This document shows positions 16,746-25,560 of a stretch of DNA of 51,618 nucleotides, in pieces. The stretch covers positions 1-51,618 of the forward strand of contig DGPN01000063.1 in the NCBI GenBank assembly GCA_002390455.1, read 5' to 3'. The notes beneath the pieces were generated by a model. That model made no database searches and was not told where the DNA came from. It worked only from the letters and a program-made list of their open reading frames with translations. The position numbers and the translations under genes are program-made. Every line of letters begins with the position of its first letter. The first letter of the stretch is position 1. This stretch comes from Flavobacteriaceae bacterium UBA4439 (GTDB lineage Bacteria > Bacteroidota > Bacteroidia > Flavobacteriales > Flavobacteriaceae).

Positions 16746-17168
16746 TTAAAAAAGCTTTCGATCCAAACTGTATCTTCCAGGTCCTTTTAGTAAAATATAG
16801 ATACACAGCATTAAAAAGATCAGGGACAATTCACTGCCATCAATACCACCTTTCATGAGGTTTTTGGAAGTGGCCACCAACATGGTAATTCCCAACAGAA
16901 ATGCAGCTGGACGGGTCAACAGTCCAAAGGCAATTAGAAGCGCACCGATGGATTCAGAAAAGGCAGCCATAAAGCCCAAAGGGACTGAAAGCGAATCCAA
17001 ACCGACCCATTGGGTCAAGGAATTTCCCAATCGTTCCCAACGAGAAGTATCTGCAAGAAGTTTTGACCATCCGTGATAATAGCACATAATTATCCCAGTA
17101 CAAAACCGAAGTGTAAAATAAGATGTTTCAGGAAAAAGTGCCCAATTTTTTACAAGTAGGTTATTCAT
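16746..17168 (-). CDS. DoxX-family membrane protein
   Basis: A 140-residue protein with four hydrophobic helices and the DoxX pattern: 'LRFCTGIIMCYYHGWSKLL', 'LGFMAAFSESIGALLIAFG', 'RPAAFLLGITMLVA' and a C-terminal helix 'SLIFLMLCIYILL'. DoxX-like proteins are small inner-membrane proteins of poorly defined function, in some organisms linked to thiol or redox stress. It is transcribed away from the bacillithiol reductase gene, with about 105 bases between the start codons, so the two could share a regulatory region. The redox link is inference from context. Confidence 0.85.
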   Translation of the reverse strand: MNNLLVKNWALFPETSYFTLRFCTGIIMCYYHGWSKLLADTSRWERLGNSLTQWVGLDSLSVPLGFMAAFSESIGALLIAFGLLTRPAAFLLGITMLVATSKNLMKGGIDGSELSLIFLMLCIYILLKGPGRYSLDRKLF

Positions 17169-17273
17169 TGATCTAAAAATATTTTTGATATTAAAATTTA
17201 AGCATTGGGGTTATAAAATTGTATGCCTAAATTTAGCAAATAAAATCTAACTTTAAATCGATCATTGCTCAAT

Positions 17274-18245
17274 ATGAGAAATAAAATTCAAGACCTTATA
17301 ATCATAGGTGCAGGACCCATTGGTTTGGCTTGTGGAATTGAGGCGCAAAAAAACGATTTAGAGCACCTTATTTTTGATAAAGGGTGTTTGGTCAATTCCT
17401 TATATCGGTATCCGATGAATATGACTTTTTTCTCTACCTCAGATAAGCTAGAAATCGGAGGCGTTCCTTTTATCTCTCATAACGCCAAACCCACCAGAGC
17501 TGAGGCTTTGGAGTATTACCGTAGGGTCACTTCTCATTGGAAATTACCTTTGCGTTTGTATGAAAAAATAACTAAAGTCCGGCGAGAAGACGATTTATTT
17601 GAGGTGACTACCGATAAGGGCAATTACCAGTCCAAAAAAATTATCATTGCCACAGGTTTTTATGATTTTCCTTATTTATTAAATGTTCCAGGGGAACAAT
17701 TGCCCAAGGTTCTGCATTATTACAAGGAAGCCCATCCCTTTTTTGGAATGAATGTGGTTGTGGTTGGAGCGGCCAATTCTGCTGTCGATGTGGCTTTGGA
17801 GCTTTATCGAAAAGGATCCAAAAGCGTGACCATGATTATACGGGAAAAAGAAATTGGTCAAAATGTAAAGTATTGGTCAAAACCAGATATTATCAACCGC
17901 ATCAAAGAGGGCAGTATCAAAGCCTATTTCGATTCTCAGATTGAGGAAATTACAGCGGATCAAGTCCGATTTAAAACACCGAAGGAGATCAAGACCATTG
18001 ACAACGATTTTGTACTGGCCATGACGGGTTATCAACCCAATTTTGAGTTGTTGGAATCTTTGGGTGTCCAATTCCACATGGACGAGTACCGAACTCCCAT
18101 CTACGATTCTGATAGTATGCGATCAACCACAGAAGGCGTTTACCTTGCAGGAGTCGTATGTGGGGGTCTCAAAACCAATAAATGGTTTATCGAAAACTCT
18201 AGAGATCATGCGCCCATGATTATTGAGGATATCGTCGGGTCTTAA
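17274..18245 (+). CDS. ypdA: YpdA-family bacillithiol disulfide reductase
   Basis: A 323-residue FAD/NADPH pyridine nucleotide-disulfide oxidoreductase. It has the FAD dinucleotide motif 'DLIIIGAGPIGLACGIEA', the YpdA-specific 'NMTFFSTSDKLEIGGVPF', the NADPH-site variant 'VVVVGAANSAVDVALELY' and the C-terminal 'VYLAGVVCGGLKTNKWFIE'. There is no CxxC disulfide pair, as expected for YpdA, which reduces oxidised bacillithiol with NADPH. I use the ATG at 17274 rather than the TTG at 17265 because the FAD motif then starts at the usual distance. Its presence implies the organism makes bacillithiol. It stands alone, divergent from doxX. Confidence 0.9.
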   Translation: MRNKIQDLIIIGAGPIGLACGIEAQKNDLEHLIFDKGCLVNSLYRYPMNMTFFSTSDKLEIGGVPFISHNAKPTRAEALEYYRRVTSHWKLPLRLYEKITKVRREDDLFEVTTDKGNYQSKKIIIATGFYDFPYLLNVPGEQLPKVLHYYKEAHPFFGMNVVVVGAANSAVDVALELYRKGSKSVTMIIREKEIGQNVKYWSKPDIINRIKEGSIKAYFDSQIEEITADQVRFKTPKEIKTIDNDFVLAMTGYQPNFELLESLGVQFHMDEYRTPIYDSDSMRSTTEGVYLAGVVCGGLKTNKWFIENSRDHAPMIIEDIVGS

Positions 18246-18746
18246 TGTTTGACATTCTGTCTAAAGAAGTAATAAAGAATGAATTACCACAACATCTCAT
18301 TTACCACTAATCATACATTCCTTAAATCACAAAAAATATTTTGTCAGACCAATAATGATACTGGTTTATAAAGGATATTTTAATTGGAGAATCTTTTTTA
18401 AAACCCTATGCATTTGATTACCTACAAAACTACGCTTCATTAGATGATTGAAGTTAAACTTTAATGAGGGAAATGATTTCAAAATTTAATCAAAACATTG
18501 CAAAGCTGATTAGAGTACATTAAATTGCATTTAGTAAAAAATAGATCTTATTTTCGGGTCTAACTGTTGGACAAAAAGCACAGATTATTGATCAAGATGC
18601 TTTTAAAGTCAACTTTAGTAATGGAATTAAGAATGCTATTATATACCCAGAGCTTACATTATGTATCTATCATCTGCGATAACAGCAATAACAAGTGGAT
18701 ATGGATTTAAATTGTATTAACACTATATTTAATATTTATAATAGTT
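18246..18746. other. AT-rich intergenic stretch with a possible coding remnant
   Basis: About 500 bases between ypdA and the second PSD1 gene. Most of it has no open frame or hairpin that I recognise. At 18551-18682 a plus-strand frame reads 'LTVGQKAQIIDQDAFKVNF' and continues to a TAA; it has no start codon and follows a stop at 18542. Its composition is protein-like, so it may be the 3' end of a lost gene, but I do not recognise the family. The promoter of the downstream gene should lie at the right end; no clear TAnnTTTG box was found. Confidence 0.4.
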
Positions 18747-21700
18747 ATGACTAGTAGGCACTTAATCTTCACTGTTTTGTTTTATTTGTTGTGCGTTTTA
18801 TATTCCTGTACGGACATAGAACTTCCTGAGCCAATTCAACAAGCTTATGAGGGTTTACCTAAAGAAATTGACTATAATCATCACATCAAGCCCATTCTTT
18901 CCGACAAGTGTTTTATCTGTCATGGACCAGACAAGGCAAAGGTAAAAGCTGGTTTACAATTACATCTTCCTGAATTTGCTTTTTCTGAATTGGAGGGATC
19001 TCCGAGAAAGTTTGCCATTATCCCCGGTAATTTAAAACAAAGTCAGCTTGTTCATCGAATCATCTCCGATGATCCTGATGTGGTAATGCCAGAGCCGGAG
19101 TCACATTTAACACTATCGGATCACGAAAAGGCACTGTTAATCAAGTGGATCGATGAAGGGGCAGAATATAAAGAGCATTGGGCATTTCTTCCCCCCAAGT
19201 GGCCCAAAATACCTCAGGTCAAATTAAAGGAAAAAGTAGCCAACCCTATTGATAATTTTATCTTGGCCAAATTGGAAGAGGAAGGAATACAGCCCAACAA
19301 TAAAGCCAATAAAGAAATTTTACTGAGGAGATTAAGTTTTGATTTAACAGGTTTGCCTCCAAGCCCACTCGAAATAGCCTCTTTTGTCAACGATAGCTCC
19401 CCTGAGGCATTTGAAAAACAAGTAGATCGGTTACTGGCCTCTCCTCATTATGCGGAGCAAATGACCCTAGATTGGATGGATCTTTCGCGTTATGCAGATA
19501 CCCATGGGTACACTGTAGATCGATATCGTGATGTTTCGCCCTATCGGGATTGGGTAATCAAAGCATTTGATGAAAATATACCTTATGACAAATTCATTCA
19601 CTTGCAATTGGCAGGTGATATGTTGGAAAACCCCAGTAAAGAGGAAATTTTAGCGACGACTTTCAATCGATTACACCCTCAAAATCAAGAGGGAGGAATC
19701 ATAGATGAAGAATTTCGCTCAGAGTATGTAGCCGACCGTACCAATATTGTGGGCGAAGCCTTTCTTGGATTGACAATAGCATGCGCGAAATGCCACGACC
19801 ATAAGTATGACCCAATCTCTCAGAAGAATTATTATGAAATGTACAGTTTATTTAACAATGTAAATGAATCAGGTCAAATTTCGTTTGATTCTTCTATGCC
19901 TGTTCCCAATATCTTGCTCCCAACCCCTGAGCAGGAGGAATTTAACGCCTACGCTAATGCTCTTGTTGAAAAGAAGCAAATAGAAATGGATGATGTAGTC
20001 CTCTCCGAATCTAAGTTTGCAAGTCAATGGGTTGAAAAGGAAAGGTATCGAAAATTGAAACCCAATGGCTTCCCCAATAGGCTGATTGCCAAAGTGAATT
20101 TTTTAAATGGCAGTTTGAACAACGCACTTAATCCCGCTGAAAAGGGAAAAATGAAAAGGCAACATTCGCCAAAACAGTTTCCTAAAATTGTTGATGGGTA
20201 TTCTGGTAAAGGACTCGAACTGGACGGTGATGCTTGGTTAGACCTAGATCGTATAGGGGTTTTTAAAAGAAACCAAACCTTTAGTATCGGTCTCCGCATC
20301 TATATTCCCGAGGAGTTAAAGAACGGTGTTATTTTCCATAAAAATACTGGTACTAGGTTATACAATTATCGAGGTTTCCATTTGGCCCTAAAGGACAATA
20401 AGTTGGAAGCGATGTTAGCACATTTTTGGCCAGACAATGCTATTGTAGAATTAAGCGATGTGGAAGTTCCCAAGAATAAATGGATACAACTTACAATGAC
20501 CTATGATGGCTCAAGCAAAGCAAAGGGTTTAAAAATCTATTTGGACGGTGAAGAGCTTAATACCAAGGTGGAGGTAGATAATTTGTACAAGGATATCATT
20601 TACAAACATAAAATTGAACCTGGATTACAAATTGGAGCACGATGGCGAGGTAAGGGAATTGGGGGTGCTGTTGTCGATGATATTTTGGTATTTACTAAAG
20701 AACTTTCAGCGCTTGGAGTCATTCAAATCTCCAATCCTAATAAATTCCAAGGGATTATCAATAAATCCATAGGGGAGTTGACAAAGCCTGAGGAAGAAAT
20801 GCTTAAAGGATATCATATCAGTAATTATTCCAAAAAACTTCAAACTTCCTTAGCTGAATTGGCCGATTTAAGAAAAATTCAAGTAGATAGTTTGGAGCGG
20901 GTGCAGGAAATTATGGTGATGAAAGAGATGGAAAAGCCTCGTGAAACATTCTTGTTAAAACGGGGTCAGTATGATCAATACGGAGAGAGGGTATTCCCAA
21001 ATGTGTTAGAAAATATTCTCAAATTCCCAGACAGTCTTGAAAAAAACAGACTTGGATTGGCAAAGTGGCTAACAAATAAAGAAAATCCCTTAACGGCTCG
21101 TGTAGCAGTTAATCGTTATTGGAAAAACATTTTTGGAACAGGGATAGTAAAAACAGTTGAGGACTTTGGAAATCAAGGAGAGTTGCCAAGTCATCCAGAA
21201 CTTTTGGACTGGTTGGCAATTCAATTTATGGAATCAGGTTGGAATGTAAAAAATCTAATCAAATTAATGGTTATGTCGAATACCTATCAACAATCGTCGA
21301 TTACCAGTGAAGCCCTTTCAAAAAGAGACAAGATGAACCGACTTTTAGCGCGTGGTCCTTCGAAAAGGTTATCTGGGGAAATGTTGAGAAATAATGTTCT
21401 GGCCGCTTCGGGTCTTTTGAACCGAACAATTGGTGGAGAGAGTGTAAAGCCTTATCAACCCGAGGGATTGTGGAATATAAATAGAGGATCGTACGAAACC
21501 GATAAAGGAGATAAGCTCTACCGAAAGAGCATGTACACCATCTGGAAACGTTCCGTACCCCATCCTACAATCGCCACCTTTGACGCTCCCAGTCGTTCTT
21601 TTTGTTCGGTTCGAAGGCAAGAGACCAATACCCCACTGCAAGCCTTGGTCATGATGAACGATCCTACTTATGTTGAAGCTTCCCGCGCCTTGGGCTATAA

Positions 21701-21971
21701 TATGCTGTCCTTTGAGAACCCTAAGGCTGCTATTTCAGATGTATTCAAAAGGTTGACCGGAAGAAGTATTAGAAAAGAAGAATTAAATCTTCTTTTAGAT
21801 CTTCAGTCATCTGAATATAAAAAGTTTAGGTTAAGAAAATCTAAAACAGAAGGTTGGCTGAATACTGGAGCGTTCAGGATACCTCATTATAAAAATAAAA
21901 ATCTGGTGGCGGCAAATGCTGTCGTAGCAAGCACGATTATCAATTCTGATGCTGCTATTATTAAAAGGTAA
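18747..21971 (+). CDS. PSD1-family lipoprotein with PSCyt1 heme domain and LamG-like insert (DUF1549/DUF1553)
   Basis: A 1,074-residue paralogue of the 7381 product. It is a lipoprotein (LYSC, Cys21) rather than a membrane-anchored protein. Order: PSCyt1 with CFICH at 55-59; DUF1549 ('RRLSFDLTGLPPSP', 'WMDLSRYADTHGY') with a second heme motif CAKCH at 346-350 followed by DHKYDP; an inserted LamG/concanavalin-like domain at about 445-655 ('SGKGLELDGDAWLDLD', 'GLKIYLDGEELN'); and DUF1553 ('NPLTARVAVNRYWKNIFG', 'TNTPLQALVMMNDP'). LamG domains commonly bind glycans, so this copy probably contacts a different polymer from the CBM6-like copy. Its DUF1501 partner follows after 64 bases. Activity not established. 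Confidence 0.9.
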   Translation: MTSRHLIFTVLFYLLCVLYSCTDIELPEPIQQAYEGLPKEIDYNHHIKPILSDKCFICHGPDKAKVKAGLQLHLPEFAFSELEGSPRKFAIIPGNLKQSQLVHRIISDDPDVVMPEPESHLTLSDHEKALLIKWIDEGAEYKEHWAFLPPKWPKIPQVKLKEKVANPIDNFILAKLEEEGIQPNNKANKEILLRRLSFDLTGLPPSPLEIASFVNDSSPEAFEKQVDRLLASPHYAEQMTLDWMDLSRYADTHGYTVDRYRDVSPYRDWVIKAFDENIPYDKFIHLQLAGDMLENPSKEEILATTFNRLHPQNQEGGIIDEEFRSEYVADRTNIVGEAFLGLTIACAKCHDHKYDPISQKNYYEMYSLFNNVNESGQISFDSSMPVPNILLPTPEQEEFNAYANALVEKKQIEMDDVVLSESKFASQWVEKERYRKLKPNGFPNRLIAKVNFLNGSLNNALNPAEKGKMKRQHSPKQFPKIVDGYSGKGLELDGDAWLDLDRIGVFKRNQTFSIGLRIYIPEELKNGVIFHKNTGTRLYNYRGFHLALKDNKLEAMLAHFWPDNAIVELSDVEVPKNKWIQLTMTYDGSSKAKGLKIYLDGEELNTKVEVDNLYKDIIYKHKIEPGLQIGARWRGKGIGGAVVDDILVFTKELSALGVIQISNPNKFQGIINKSIGELTKPEEEMLKGYHISNYSKKLQTSLAELADLRKIQVDSLERVQEIMVMKEMEKPRETFLLKRGQYDQYGERVFPNVLENILKFPDSLEKNRLGLAKWLTNKENPLTARVAVNRYWKNIFGTGIVKTVEDFGNQGELPSHPELLDWLAIQFMESGWNVKNLIKLMVMSNTYQQSSITSEALSKRDKMNRLLARGPSKRLSGEMLRNNVLAASGLLNRTIGGESVKPYQPEGLWNINRGSYETDKGDKLYRKSMYTIWKRSVPHPTIATFDAPSRSFCSVRRQETNTPLQALVMMNDPTYVEASRALGYNMLSFENPKAAISDVFKRLTGRSIRKEELNLLLDLQSSEYKKFRLRKSKTEGWLNTGAFRIPHYKNKNLVAANAVVASTIINSDAAIIKR

Positions 21972-22035
21972 AGAATACAATTCCCTAACTTTATAAAGAA
22001 GGGGTGAGAATTTAAAATTTGGAAATTATAAAACA

Positions 22036-23544
22036 ATGTGTCACAATCACGATAATTTAAGGTCAAACAATAAAGATTTACAAGCGGTTGAAAAACAGTT
22101 GGATCGAAGAAATTTTTTAACAAAGACTTCCATGGGCCTGGGAGCTATTGCACTGGGATCTTTGTTGAGTGCAGAGAAGGCTTTGGCGTCGGTGAAAGGG
22201 GAAAGTAATCAACTCTCTTCAAATTTTTTAAGCAGGAATAGATTAGGACTGCCTCATCATTTGCCCAAGGCAAAACGGATCGTTTATCTCTTTCAAAGTG
22301 GTGGCCCTTCACAACTGGATATGTGGGATTATAAACCAAAATTAAAGAAGATGTTTGGACAGCATTTGCCCGATTCTGTCCGTCAAGGACAGCGGCTGAC
22401 AGCGATGAGTGCTGAGCAATCAATTTACCCTATAGCCCCTTCTATTTTTAATTTCAAGCAGCATGGTCAATCCGGCAGATGGGCTAGTGAATTGCTCCCC
22501 CACACCTCAGAGGTAGTCGATGATTTGTGTTTTATCAAATCCATGCAGACAGATCAGATCAATCACGATCCTGCCATAACATTTATGCAAACAGGAAATC
22601 AACTTCCAGGAAGACCATCAATAGGCTCTTGGTTGAGTTATGGATTTGGTTCTGACAATGAAAACCTACCGACTTTTATCACCCTAATTACTAAGAAAAT
22701 GGTTGGGCAACCGCTTTATTCTCGTCTTTGGGGCAATGGTTTTTTACCTACCGAACACCAAGGGATTCAATTTCGCTCAGGCAAGGATCCAGTTCTCTAT
22801 TTGACTAATCCAGAAAACTATGATGGTGAGGATAGGAGAAAAATGCTCAATTATTTAGGCAAATTGAATGATTTACAATACGATGCTTATGGAGATCCTG
22901 AGATCAACGCACGTATGGCGCAGTATGAGATGGCATTTAGAATGCAAACTTCTGTTCCCGATGTAACGGATGTATCCGATGAACCAGAATATATCTTCGA
23001 CATGTACGGCGAAGATAGCCGTGATCCAGGTACTTATGCCGCGAACTGCATGATGGCGAGAAAATTATTGGAGAAAGGAGTAAGGTTTGTGCAATTGTAT
23101 CATCAAGGCTGGGATCAACACGTGGGATGCCCAGGAGGAGTGAAACAACAAAATAAGCTGACCGATCAGGCCAATGCTGCCTTAATCAAAGACTTGAAAC
23201 AACGGGGTATGCTGGAAGATACTTTGGTAATATGGGGAGGGGAATTCGGACGCACGGTATACTCTCAAGGGGAACTGACCGAAACCAATTACGGTCGAGA
23301 CCATCACCCCAAAGCTTTTACAATGTGGATGGCTGGTGCAGGGGTTAAATCGGGGCATTTACATGGCCAAACTGACGATTTTGGCTACAATGTAGTAAAA
23401 GACCCCGTTCATGTCCATGATTTTCATGCCACGCTGATGCATTTATGTGGAGTTGACCATGAACGTCTTGTTTTTAAACACCAAGGAAGGCGGTACAGGC
23501 TTACCGATGTTCATGGGAATGTGGTAAAAGATTTACTTTCATAA
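22036..23544 (+). CDS. DUF1501 protein, Tat-exported
   Basis: A 502-residue paralogue of the 10115 product, with a Tat signal further in ('LDRRNFLTK', Arg24-Arg25, then a small-residue stretch to about residue 50 ending in ALA) and no lipobox. Core motifs match: 'YLFQSGGPSQLDMWDYKP', 'QINHDPAITFMQTGNQ', 'LYHQGWDQHVG', 'VIWGGEFGRTVYS', 'GRDHHPKAFTMWMAGAGV'. The N-terminal 20 residues before the Tat motif are Asn/His-rich; a later start is possible but no other Met precedes the Arg pair. It lies 64 bases after the LamG-type PSD1 gene and ends convergent with the zinc dehydrogenase, 7 bases apart. Confidence 0.9.
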   Translation: MCHNHDNLRSNNKDLQAVEKQLDRRNFLTKTSMGLGAIALGSLLSAEKALASVKGESNQLSSNFLSRNRLGLPHHLPKAKRIVYLFQSGGPSQLDMWDYKPKLKKMFGQHLPDSVRQGQRLTAMSAEQSIYPIAPSIFNFKQHGQSGRWASELLPHTSEVVDDLCFIKSMQTDQINHDPAITFMQTGNQLPGRPSIGSWLSYGFGSDNENLPTFITLITKKMVGQPLYSRLWGNGFLPTEHQGIQFRSGKDPVLYLTNPENYDGEDRRKMLNYLGKLNDLQYDAYGDPEINARMAQYEMAFRMQTSVPDVTDVSDEPEYIFDMYGEDSRDPGTYAANCMMARKLLEKGVRFVQLYHQGWDQHVGCPGGVKQQNKLTDQANAALIKDLKQRGMLEDTLVIWGGEFGRTVYSQGELTETNYGRDHHPKAFTMWMAGAGVKSGHLHGQTDDFGYNVVKDPVHVHDFHATLMHLCGVDHERLVFKHQGRRYRLTDVHGNVVKDLLS

Positions 23545-23551
23545 TTAATTT

Positions 23552-24562
23552 TTAGTTGAAATTTACGATAGCCTTAATTACGCCTGATTCAGGGTTTAAC
23601 CAACCATCGAAACGATCTATCATTTCTGTATATGAAACTCTATGCGTAATGAAAGTATCAGTCGGAAATTGATCTATCACACTAATCACATATTCAAAAT
23701 CTTCTATTGTAGCATTTCTACTGCACATCATTGTCATCTCCTTTGCATGGATTTTTGGATGCGAATAAGTTAATTCTCCTTTAGATAGCCCCACCATTAT
23801 AAAACGACCTCCATGAGACATAAAGTCGGGACAAGATTCTAAAGCATATCTATTTCCAGAAGCGTCAAAAACAGCAGTACATAAGTCTCCATTGGTAATT
23901 TTAGAAACTTCCAAGACTGCATTTTCTCCAGCTTTGACAGTGTAGTCAACTCCAATCTTATCCCTGGCATACTGTAATCTCTGTTCATTCATGTCGATTG
24001 CGATCACTTTTGCACCTCCAATCTGAGCCAATTTTATAATACCTATTCCAATTGGACCGCATCCAACAACTGCAACAAATTCATTTGATTTAATATTGGC
24101 CCTTCTAATGGCATGAGCTCCAATTGCCAAAGGTTCAACGATGGCCATTTCATCGTGACTCAAATGATTTGAAAGCAATAGAATATCAGTAGGAACAACA
24201 ATTTGCTCTTGCATTCCTCCATCAATATGAACTCCTAAAACTTTGATATTAGGACAGCAGTTCGGTTTTCCATTCCTCGAAGCTGCACTATTTTCATCGC
24301 TTATATATGGCATGACAATAACTTTGTCACCGGGTTTAATCCCTCTTTTATTTTCGTCAATTTCTAAAACCTCTGCGGCTAATTCGTGTCCCAGAATTCG
24401 GGGGTAGGAAAAAAAAGCTTGGTTACCAGCATAAGCATGTAAATCAGTACCACAAATACCAACTTTATTGACTCTTAAAAGGGCTTCCCCTTTACCCCTT
24501 GTTGGAAATTCTTTTTCTTTTAAAAGAAACTTCCCAGGTTGTTCACAAACTATATATTTCAT
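23552..24562 (-). CDS. Zinc-binding medium-chain alcohol/polyol dehydrogenase
   Basis: A 336-residue MDR-family dehydrogenase: 'VGICGTDLHAYAG' (catalytic zinc Cys), 'RILGHELAAEV' (zinc His/Glu), 'GDKVIVMPY' and the NAD motif 'VVGCGPIGIGIIKLAQ'. The structural-zinc loop is reduced to 'PNCCPNIKVLGVH', as in the sugar-acid and polyol branch (L-galactonate-5-dehydrogenase/LgoD-like proteins look similar). The exact substrate is not certain. A decayed GH29 alpha-L-fucosidase lies directly upstream on the same strand, so an ancestral role in fucose or related deoxysugar or L-galactonate catabolism is plausible. It has no signal peptide and is cytoplasmic. Confidence 0.83.
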   Translation of the reverse strand: MKYIVCEQPGKFLLKEKEFPTRGKGEALLRVNKVGICGTDLHAYAGNQAFFSYPRILGHELAAEVLEIDENKRGIKPGDKVIVMPYISDENSAASRNGKPNCCPNIKVLGVHIDGGMQEQIVVPTDILLLSNHLSHDEMAIVEPLAIGAHAIRRANIKSNEFVAVVGCGPIGIGIIKLAQIGGAKVIAIDMNEQRLQYARDKIGVDYTVKAGENAVLEVSKITNGDLCTAVFDASGNRYALESCPDFMSHGGRFIMVGLSKGELTYSHPKIHAKEMTMMCSRNATIEDFEYVISVIDQFPTDTFITHRVSYTEMIDRFDGWLNPESGVIKAIVNFN

Positions 24563-24734
24563 TCCTGATTATTAAGTTGTTATACTGGTTGAAGATTACT
24601 AACCTCAGCACCCACCCATAGTTTATTTATTATCCAATTATAAAAAAAGTGACAAATTTATTTCGAATACTTAATCAAAATTGAAAATAATTTATTGTTT
24701 TTCAGTGTAAAAATTATATCTCGCCATGCAAAAG

Positions 24735-24959
24735 CTATGTTGTTTTTTCTGAATAACTTTCTTTGATCACTTTAGGGATCCTCTTACCAAAAATACGCCA
24801 ATATTTTAAATCATAAATTACCTCAGCATTGATATCAAGCCATTCCCCAATTTATAGTAAAATTTTTCTCTGATTTTAAGGAATACTTCCATCTGTTTTC
24901 GGGCCTACATTCGCTGATCCCAAAGACTGTTACAAGGACAAAAATCTAATTTTTAGAGT
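24735..24959 (-). pseudogene. Remnant of a GH29 alpha-L-fucosidase (C-terminal part)
   Basis: Read on the minus strand in one frame this stretch gives 'NVGPKTDGSIP', a TAA, 'NQRKILL', a TAA, then 'IGEWLDINAEVIYDLKYW' and on to a TAG at 24735-24737. This order matches the conserved C-terminal part of GH29 catalytic domains (the family pattern is LLNVGP-DG-IP, then EIGEWL-VNGEAIYGT-PW). In-frame TAA codons occur at 24930-24932, 24876-24878 and 24852-24854, and the rest of the gene is missing, so it is not functional. It lies between the zinc dehydrogenase and ssrA, in the same orientation as both. The upstream edge is approximate. Confidence 0.75.
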
Positions 24960-25035
24960 AAAAAAAAGAGGGCTAGGATAGGAAAAGAAATCAGGAAATA
25001 GAGCTCCAGTTATTTTAAACTTTCCTCTCAAAACA

Positions 25036-25060
25036 AAACCCCTATAATTTATAGGGGTTT
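25036..25060 (-). terminator. Intrinsic terminator of ssrA
   Basis: AAACCCCTATAA and TTATAGGGGTTT form an almost perfect 12-bp stem. Read on the minus strand it is followed by a T-rich run (TTTTGTTTT). It lies 14 bases beyond the tmRNA 3' end. Confidence 0.8.
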
Positions 25061-25073
25061 AATGGTAATTTTG

Positions 25074-25470
25074 TGGAGTCGGCGGGAATCGAACCCGCGT
25101 CCAAACAAGTCATCACTGAGCTTTCTACAGGTTTAGTTCTCGTTTGTTTTTCGAGGTATCAGTGACCGAAAACCGCCCTAGATACCCTTATCATCTTTAT
25201 TGAAAAACACTAGCGATGCTATAGTGTTTCGATGTTGACATTTATGGTGCCTCAATACCGATCGCCGTCAACAAGGGCTATCGAGAGACATCCGGCTTCC
25301 CGACCTGGTCGGGACTAGGCAAAGACTTACTATAATTCAGTCAATTATGCAGCTAGAGCGTAGTTATTCTCGCCATTTAAAATGTTGAAACATAAGATTT
25401 ACGAGCTGTGTTTCAGCGCTCGACCTGCTTACTCCGTAATGGGAACCTGCTGTCAAAACCAGTCGACCCC
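25074..25470 (-). ncRNA. ssrA: tmRNA (ssrA), tag peptide GENNYALAA
   Basis: The minus strand begins GGGGTCG (25470-25464) and ends CGACTCCA (from 25081 down to 25074); these form the tRNA-like acceptor stem with one G-U pair. The T arm reads GGGTTCGATTCCCGCC just before the 3' end. The internal tag frame at 25374-25345 encodes G-E-N-N-Y-A-L-A-A followed by TAA, a Bacteroidota-type degradation tag. The terminal CCA is not encoded (CAA follows the discriminator A). Together with SmpB, tmRNA rescues stalled ribosomes and tags the product for proteolysis. The length of about 397 bases is normal. An intrinsic terminator follows. Confidence 0.95.
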
Positions 25471-25560
25471 ATATCTTCAATGAACTTTATTTAGGATCGA
25501 CAAGGTACAAATTTCATGCCGTTTTGGTTTTGACTCTGACAGATTTATGAATCGCAAGAA

